NCBI RefSeq assembly: GCF_902859765.1
Contig: NZ_CADIJV010000035.1
Coordinates: forward strand, 1 to 51,147
DNA from: Achromobacter pulmonis
GTDB lineage: Bacteria; Pseudomonadota; Gammaproteobacteria; Burkholderiales; Burkholderiaceae_B
DNA: 51,147 bases
Reading direction: 5' to 3'
Positions 47,430-51,147 of the stretch are shown one piece after another (the first letter of the stretch is position 1; every line of letters begins with the position of its first letter). The translations under genes and the position numbers were made by a program. Under the pieces are notes generated by a model. It searched no databases and was not told where the DNA came from. It saw only the letters and a list, made by a program, of their open reading frames with translations.

Positions 47430-48971
47430 ATGAAAACACCGACGACAGACTCGGGAACCCCGCCGGCCGGCAAGAACCAGTTGCACCGCGTGCTCAAGGC
47501 GCGCCACCTGACCATGATCGCCCTGGGCGGCGCCATCGGCACCGGCCTGTTCATCGCCTCGGGCGCGGCCATCGCCCAGGCTGGCCCGGGCGGCGCGCTC
47601 ACGGTCTACCTGCTGATCGGCCTGATGGTCTATTTCATCATGACCAGCCTGGGCGAACTGGCCACCTTCATGCCCGTGTCGGGCTCCTTCTGCACCTATG
47701 CCTCGCGCTATGTGGATGGCGGCTTCGGCTTCGCGCTGGGCTGGAATTTCTGGCTCAGCTGGGCCACGGTGGTGGCGGTGGACGTGGTGGCCGCACAGTT
47801 GGTGATGGCGTACTGGTTCCCCGATACCCCGGGGTGGATCTGGAGCGTGACCTTTCTGGCGCTGACCTTCGGCCTGAACGCCTTCTCGGCGCGCAGTTTC
47901 GGCGAAGCCGAATACTGGTTCGCCATCATCAAGGTGGTGGCGGTGCTGTGCTTCATCGTACTGGGCCTGGCCATGCTGGTCGGCATCATCCACAGCGACG
48001 CGCCGGTCGGCCTGCGCAACTGGAGCGTGGGCGAGGCGCCGTTCGTGGGCAACGCCGCCACCTGGGTCGGGGTGGCCATGGTGGTGGCCTATTCGTTCCA
48101 GGGCACCGAGCTGGTCGGCGTGGCCGCGGGCGAATCCGAGAACCCGCGCCGCAACGTGCCGCGCGCCATCAACCACGTGTTCTGGCGCATCCTGCTGTTC
48201 TACGTGCTGGCGATCCTGATCATCGGCCTGCTGATTCCCTATACCGACCCGCAGCTGCTGCGCAACGAGGTCGAGGACATCGCTGTCAGCCCGTTCACGC
48301 TGGTGTTCCAGCACGCCGGGCTGCTGTCGGCGGCCACCATCATGAACGCGGTGATCCTGACCTCGGTGCTGTCCGCTGGCAACTCGGGCATGTACGCCGC
48401 CACCCGGATGCTGTTCAATATGGCGGCCGAGGGCCAGGCGCCGAAGCTGTTCCAGCGCGTGACGGGCAACGGCGTGCCGCTGTACGCGCTGCTGGCCACC
48501 ACCGCGCTGGCCTGCCTGTGCATGTTCAGCGTGGTCTACAGCCCCAAGGCGGTCTACATCTGGCTGCTGAATTTCGCCGGCATGACCGAGTTCATCGTGT
48601 GGCTGAGCATCGCGGTCAGCCACTACCGCTTCCGCCAGGGCTACGTGAAGCACGGCTACGACACCGCCGACCTGCCCTACAAGGCCGGCCTGTTCCCTTT
48701 CGGCCCGCTGCTGGCCTTCGTGCTGTGCCTGTTGGTCACGCTGGGCCAGAACTACCAGGCCTTCCTGGACGAGCGCATCGACTGGATCGGGGTGGTCTCG
48801 ACCTACCTGGCGATCCCGCTGTTCCTGGCGTTCTGGATCGGCCACCGGCTGGTGAAGAAGTCGCGCTGGATCCGCTACGAAGACATGCGGTTCTACGGTT
48901 TCGAGGCCGACCGCGCCGCCGGCGTCGGCCAGGACGCGCCGGTGGCCGCCGGCCAGCCGGCGCGGTCCTGA
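47430..48971 (+). CDS. Amino-acid permease, APC family (LysP-like)
   Basis: The ATG at 47430 gives 513 residues with twelve membrane helices. The first helix has the substrate-binding GGAIGTGLFIASG, typical of the amino acid transporter group of the APC superfamily; FQGTELVGVAAGESENPRRNVPRAI and SAGNSGMYAATRMLF are also characteristic. Segments such as WNFWLSWATVVAVDVVAAQ are close to the lysine permease LysP. The substrate is inferred, not proven. Confidence 0.9.
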   Translation: MKTPTTDSGTPPAGKNQLHRVLKARHLTMIALGGAIGTGLFIASGAAIAQAGPGGALTVYLLIGLMVYFIMTSLGELATFMPVSGSFCTYASRYVDGGFGFALGWNFWLSWATVVAVDVVAAQLVMAYWFPDTPGWIWSVTFLALTFGLNAFSARSFGEAEYWFAIIKVVAVLCFIVLGLAMLVGIIHSDAPVGLRNWSVGEAPFVGNAATWVGVAMVVAYSFQGTELVGVAAGESENPRRNVPRAINHVFWRILLFYVLAILIIGLLIPYTDPQLLRNEVEDIAVSPFTLVFQHAGLLSAATIMNAVILTSVLSAGNSGMYAATRMLFNMAAEGQAPKLFQRVTGNGVPLYALLATTALACLCMFSVVYSPKAVYIWLLNFAGMTEFIVWLSIAVSHYRFRQGYVKHGYDTADLPYKAGLFPFGPLLAFVLCLLVTLGQNYQAFLDERIDWIGVVSTYLAIPLFLAFWIGHRLVKKSRWIRYEDMRFYGFEADRAAGVGQDAPVAAGQPARS

Positions 48972-48984
48972 ACCCGCGCCAGCG

Positions 48985-50037
48985 CTATTCGAAAGCGTTG
49001 CGCGGGCGCTGCGCGATGACGCCGTACCAGCCCAGGCCGGCATAGGTTTCATAACCCGGCGTCAACGCGAACCCCACCAGGCCGCGGTCGGCGTTTTCGT
49101 AGTAGCCGCGGGGCTGCTCGTCGTGGCGCAGCACGTAGCGCTCTTGCAGCGATGCCGCGCCATCCGAGGCGGCGATGACGCGCTGGCGGCTGTCGACCAG
49201 CAGGCAGCGGGTGCGTCCCCATTCCTCTTCCGACAGGCCCACCGACTTGACGATGCTGTCGGCCTGCTGGGTCCAGTCGAAGAACACCCCCAGCACGCCC
49301 AGCGGCTCGCCCTGCTTGTCGGCATCACGTCGGATCGCGGTGGCGTAGGTGGCGACGTGGGCGCCGTCCAGCAGCCGCGCGCGGTCGATGTCCATGGCCA
49401 CGTATTCGCCGCCGTCAGCCGTGGCCATCCCGCGCCGGAACCATTCGCTCTGGCTGACGTTGGCGCCGCGCGCCTGCGGATAGCGGTCCGGACGGCCATT
49501 GGCCACCACCCGCCCCTGCGCGTCGGCCACCCACAAGTCCAGGTAGACCGTGTAGCTGTCCAGGATCACGCCCAGCCGGCCGCTGGCGTGGCGCGCGCTG
49601 TCGGCGCCGGGTTCCTGCAAGGCCCGCACCACCGCGGAATCCGTGGCCCACCAGCGCACGTCGCAGGACCGCTCGTACAGGTTGCGGTCCATGGTCTCGA
49701 TCATGTTCAGCGCCAGGTCGCTCAGGCGGCGGCCCTCGTAGCCACGGATCTCGTGCAGGGTGTGCTCGCCGATGCGGATCAGGTCGGCGATGGAGCCAGC
49801 CAACTCTTCCTTGAGCGCGTCGGCAATGCCGGTGATCTGCTCGGACACGTACTGCACCTGATTGGCCACCACCGCGAATCCGCGCCCCGCCTCGCCCGAG
49901 CGCGCGGCCTCGATACGCGCATTCAGCGACAGGTACTTGGCCTGCTGGTTGATGTCGACGATGCTCTCGATCTTCTCGTTCGAAATCCGCTCGACGCGGC
50001 GCGACAGTTCGACGATGCGTTCGGGTTGATGGGCCAT
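48985..50037 (-). CDS. Soluble chemoreceptor-like protein: MCP signalling tip followed by Cache-like sensor
   Basis: From the ATG at 50037 (AAGGAG upstream) the protein has 350 residues. Residues about 20-75 contain the conserved tip of methyl-accepting proteins: IVDINQQAKYLSLNARIEAA followed by RSGEAGRGFAVVANQV. After a helical linker, residues about 105-345 look like a Cache/PDC sensor (YTVYLDLWVADAQGRVVANG, SEWFRRGMATADGGEYVAMD, PLGVLGVFFDW, a final YAGLGWYGVIAQRP). The order is the reverse of normal receptors, which have the sensor first and the tip last, and there is no membrane helix or HAMP. So it is a cytoplasmic sensor with the tip at its N-terminus, coupling partner unknown. Confidence 0.85.
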   Translation of the reverse strand: MAHQPERIVELSRRVERISNEKIESIVDINQQAKYLSLNARIEAARSGEAGRGFAVVANQVQYVSEQITGIADALKEELAGSIADLIRIGEHTLHEIRGYEGRRLSDLALNMIETMDRNLYERSCDVRWWATDSAVVRALQEPGADSARHASGRLGVILDSYTVYLDLWVADAQGRVVANGRPDRYPQARGANVSQSEWFRRGMATADGGEYVAMDIDRARLLDGAHVATYATAIRRDADKQGEPLGVLGVFFDWTQQADSIVKSVGLSEEEWGRTRCLLVDSRQRVIAASDGAASLQERYVLRHDEQPRGYYENADRGLVGFALTPGYETYAGLGWYGVIAQRPRNAFE

Positions 50038-50360
50038 GTTCAGCACTCCTTTTGTTGGACGTTGTTGCGAGAGGAGACGGTGACATGGGGACACAAGCAG
50101 GAAGCGTGCCAAGCCGTGCACGGGTTAATGAGTCGCCCCATCCAAGGGCACGGCGGGCATGGCTGCGGGTCGGCGCGCCTCGAAGCGGGTCGCGCGGCGC
50201 GCACCAATACGGTGCAACCGGCGGATACATCCCTAGCCTTCCGGGTCGGGTAAAATACTGTATATTCATACAGCAAAAGCAGCTTCAGCCCGGGGCTTAC
50301 CCCCGGCTGCCGCGCCGTCCACCGCGTCTTCACCCAGAGAAACCGGGTCGCCCGCCCGCC
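50038..50360. other. 323-base non-coding spacer with the imu promoter
   Basis: The divergent gap between the MCP-Cache gene (start 50037) and imuA (start 50361) holds a consensus LexA box at 50258-50273, a TATATT inside it that could be a minus-10 for imuA, and the MCP gene's AAGGAG site. I see no gene in it. Confidence 0.6.
50256..50275. promoter_or_regulatory. LexA (SOS) box of imuA
   Basis: CTGT (50258-50261), eight bases, then ACAG (50270-50273) gives the full CTGT-N8-ACAG LexA consensus, flanked by TA and CA as TACTGTATATTCATACAGCA. The box lies 88 bases before the imuA start and overlaps a possible minus-10 TATATT (50261-50266), the usual position for repression. Confidence 0.92.
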
Positions 50361-51062
50361 ATGCCGTCGCCAGAACAGATCCATCCCGCGTTGTGGCGCG
50401 CCACTCAGTTGGCGCGCGGCGCCGCCCGCAGCCTGCCCACCGGCCACGCCGCCCTGTCGGCCGAGCTGCCGGACGGCGGCTGGCCGCTGGGATCGCTGAT
50501 CGAACTGCTGGCGCCGCAACCCGGCATCGGCGAAATCCGCCTGTTGCGCCCGGCCCTGGCGCAACTGGAAACGCGCCGCGCCATCGCCCTGGTGCAGCCG
50601 CCGCACGCGCCGCACATCGCCAGTTGGATGAGCTGGCGGCTCGACCCGCGCCAATTGCTCTGGGTCGCCCCCGAAAAACCGCTGGACGCCCTGTGGGCCG
50701 CCGAGCAGATCCTGAAAAACGGCAGTTGCGGCGCGCTGCTCTGCTGGCTGCCGCACGTGCGTCCCGAAGCGCTGCGCCGGCTGCACCTGGCGGCGCAGGC
50801 CAGCGACCTGCTGTTCGTTGCCCTGCGCCCGGCCAGCGCGGCCCAGCATGCCACCCCCGCCCCCTTGCGCCTGGCGCTCGCGCCCGCGCCGGGCGGGCTG
50901 TCCGTCCACATCCTCAAGCGCCGCGGACCGGTCTGCGAGGCCCCGCTGTACGTGGGCCTGGAGCCCGGCGTCGCGGCGCCCACCCGCCCTCATGCGCCTC
51001 TGGATCGCCGCCTGCCTGCGCTGCCTGCCGCTGGACGCCCTGCGCCCGCACTGGCCGCATGA
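50361..51062 (+). CDS. imuA: Translesion-synthesis accessory protein ImuA
   Basis: The ATG at 50361 gives 233 residues. ImuA is a RecA/SulA-like accessory factor of the ImuA-ImuB-DnaE2 mutasome. The N-terminal HPALWRATQLARGAARSLPTGHAALSAELPDGGWPLGSLIELL and LLLRPALAQL-type RecA-fold segment are typical, with SWMSWRLDPRQLLWVAPEKPLDALWAAEQ and GALLCWLPHVRPEALRRLHLAA. There is no full Walker A, as usual. Its end overlaps the start of imuB by 71 bases, and it follows a LexA box, so it is DNA-damage inducible. Confidence 0.92.
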   Translation: MPSPEQIHPALWRATQLARGAARSLPTGHAALSAELPDGGWPLGSLIELLAPQPGIGEIRLLRPALAQLETRRAIALVQPPHAPHIASWMSWRLDPRQLLWVAPEKPLDALWAAEQILKNGSCGALLCWLPHVRPEALRRLHLAAQASDLLFVALRPASAAQHATPAPLRLALAPAPGGLSVHILKRRGPVCEAPLYVGLEPGVAAPTRPHAPLDRRLPALPAAGRPAPALAA

Positions 51063-51147
51063 GGCCCAGGCCTACGCGGTCCTGGACCAGGAACGCGTCG
51101 CCGCCCTCACGCCCGCCGCGCGCCAGGCCGGCGTGCGCCCCGGCATG
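50992..51147 (+). CDS. imuB: Translesion-synthesis protein ImuB, Y-family polymerase-like (partial)
   Basis: The reading frame from the ATG at 50992 (MRLWIAACLRCLPLDALRPHW) stays open to the window edge, giving 52 residues, the N-terminus of a Y-family-like protein (LWIAACLRCLPLDAL and RQAGVRPGM match ImuB; catalytic Asp-rich motifs of true DinB are usually degenerate in ImuB). It begins within the 3' end of imuA, in a different frame. By family knowledge it recruits the ImuA-DnaE2 complex to the beta clamp. Confidence 0.85.
   Translation, partial: MRLWIAACLRCLPLDALRPHWPHEAQAYAVLDQERVAALTPAARQAGVRPGM

Overview
The window is very GC-rich (runs of GCC/GGC/CTG codons throughout), densely coding, and has no RNA gene, insertion sequence, phage or CRISPR signal. 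Gene content (GlpSTPQV-type glycerol ABC transporter, DadA with an Lrp regulator, paired aromatic-efflux operons, imuA-imuB, QueE with a CX14CX2C cluster motif) suggests a beta-proteobacterial chromosome, most likely Alcaligenaceae (Achromobacter/Bordetella-like). The taxonomic call is an inference from gene content and style; no marker gene is present.

Layout. 1-2921 (minus): a nuclease pair, an SMC-like AAA ATPase (cut by the window edge) and its phosphoesterase partner. 3107-5011: divergent dadA (D-amino-acid dehydrogenase) and an Lrp/AsnC regulator. 5121-8615 (plus): DUF502 membrane protein with a C-run frameshift suspect at its end, a small S4 RNA-binding protein, a membrane-anchored Mrr-like protein with a degenerate catalytic motif, and a TPR protein. 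8698-14496: acyl-CoA dehydrogenase, an Rrf2 regulator divergent from a CPYC flavoprotein oxidoreductase across an 11-bp inverted repeat, a DUF2971 protein, a small membrane protein, a secreted dienelactone-hydrolase-like enzyme, and a CatB-like acetyltransferase. 14554-23352: a complete glycerol module: terminator, glpV, DUF2160, glpQ, glpP, glpT, glpS on minus, divergent from a DeoR/GlpR regulator followed by glpD on plus; glpK and glpF are not here.

23370-25834 (minus): a stand-alone HD-GYP phosphodiesterase under a 15-bp inverted repeat, and a DJ-1/PfpI protein with a CurA-like reductase. 25956-31302 (plus): a five-gene TetR-HlyD-ABC-permease-outer-membrane-factor export operon whose promoter carries a perfect 18-bp palindrome. 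31446-36213: an OmpR-like regulator with a dead receiver, a YbaK-FUSC-NRDE cluster and a small exported protein. 36288-41014: MAPEG protein, CPBP protease, an ene-reductase with its ArsR regulator and near-perfect palindromic operator, ArfB ribosome rescue factor, and queE-queD. 41245-46369 (plus): a second export operon, MarR-FUSC-DUF1656-HlyD-outer-membrane factor (AaeXAB-like). 46549-51147: YpfH-like hydrolase, LysP-like amino-acid permease, a soluble 'inverted' chemoreceptor-like protein (MCP tip first, Cache-like domain last), and the SOS mutagenesis genes imuA-imuB behind a consensus LexA box.

I found no clearly unprecedented multi-gene system. The best leads are the soluble MCP-Cache protein, the Glu-for-Asp receiver regulator, the degenerate Mrr-like membrane protein and its neighbours, the C-run frameshift in the DUF502 gene, and several precise palindromic operators that pair cleanly with adjacent regulators.
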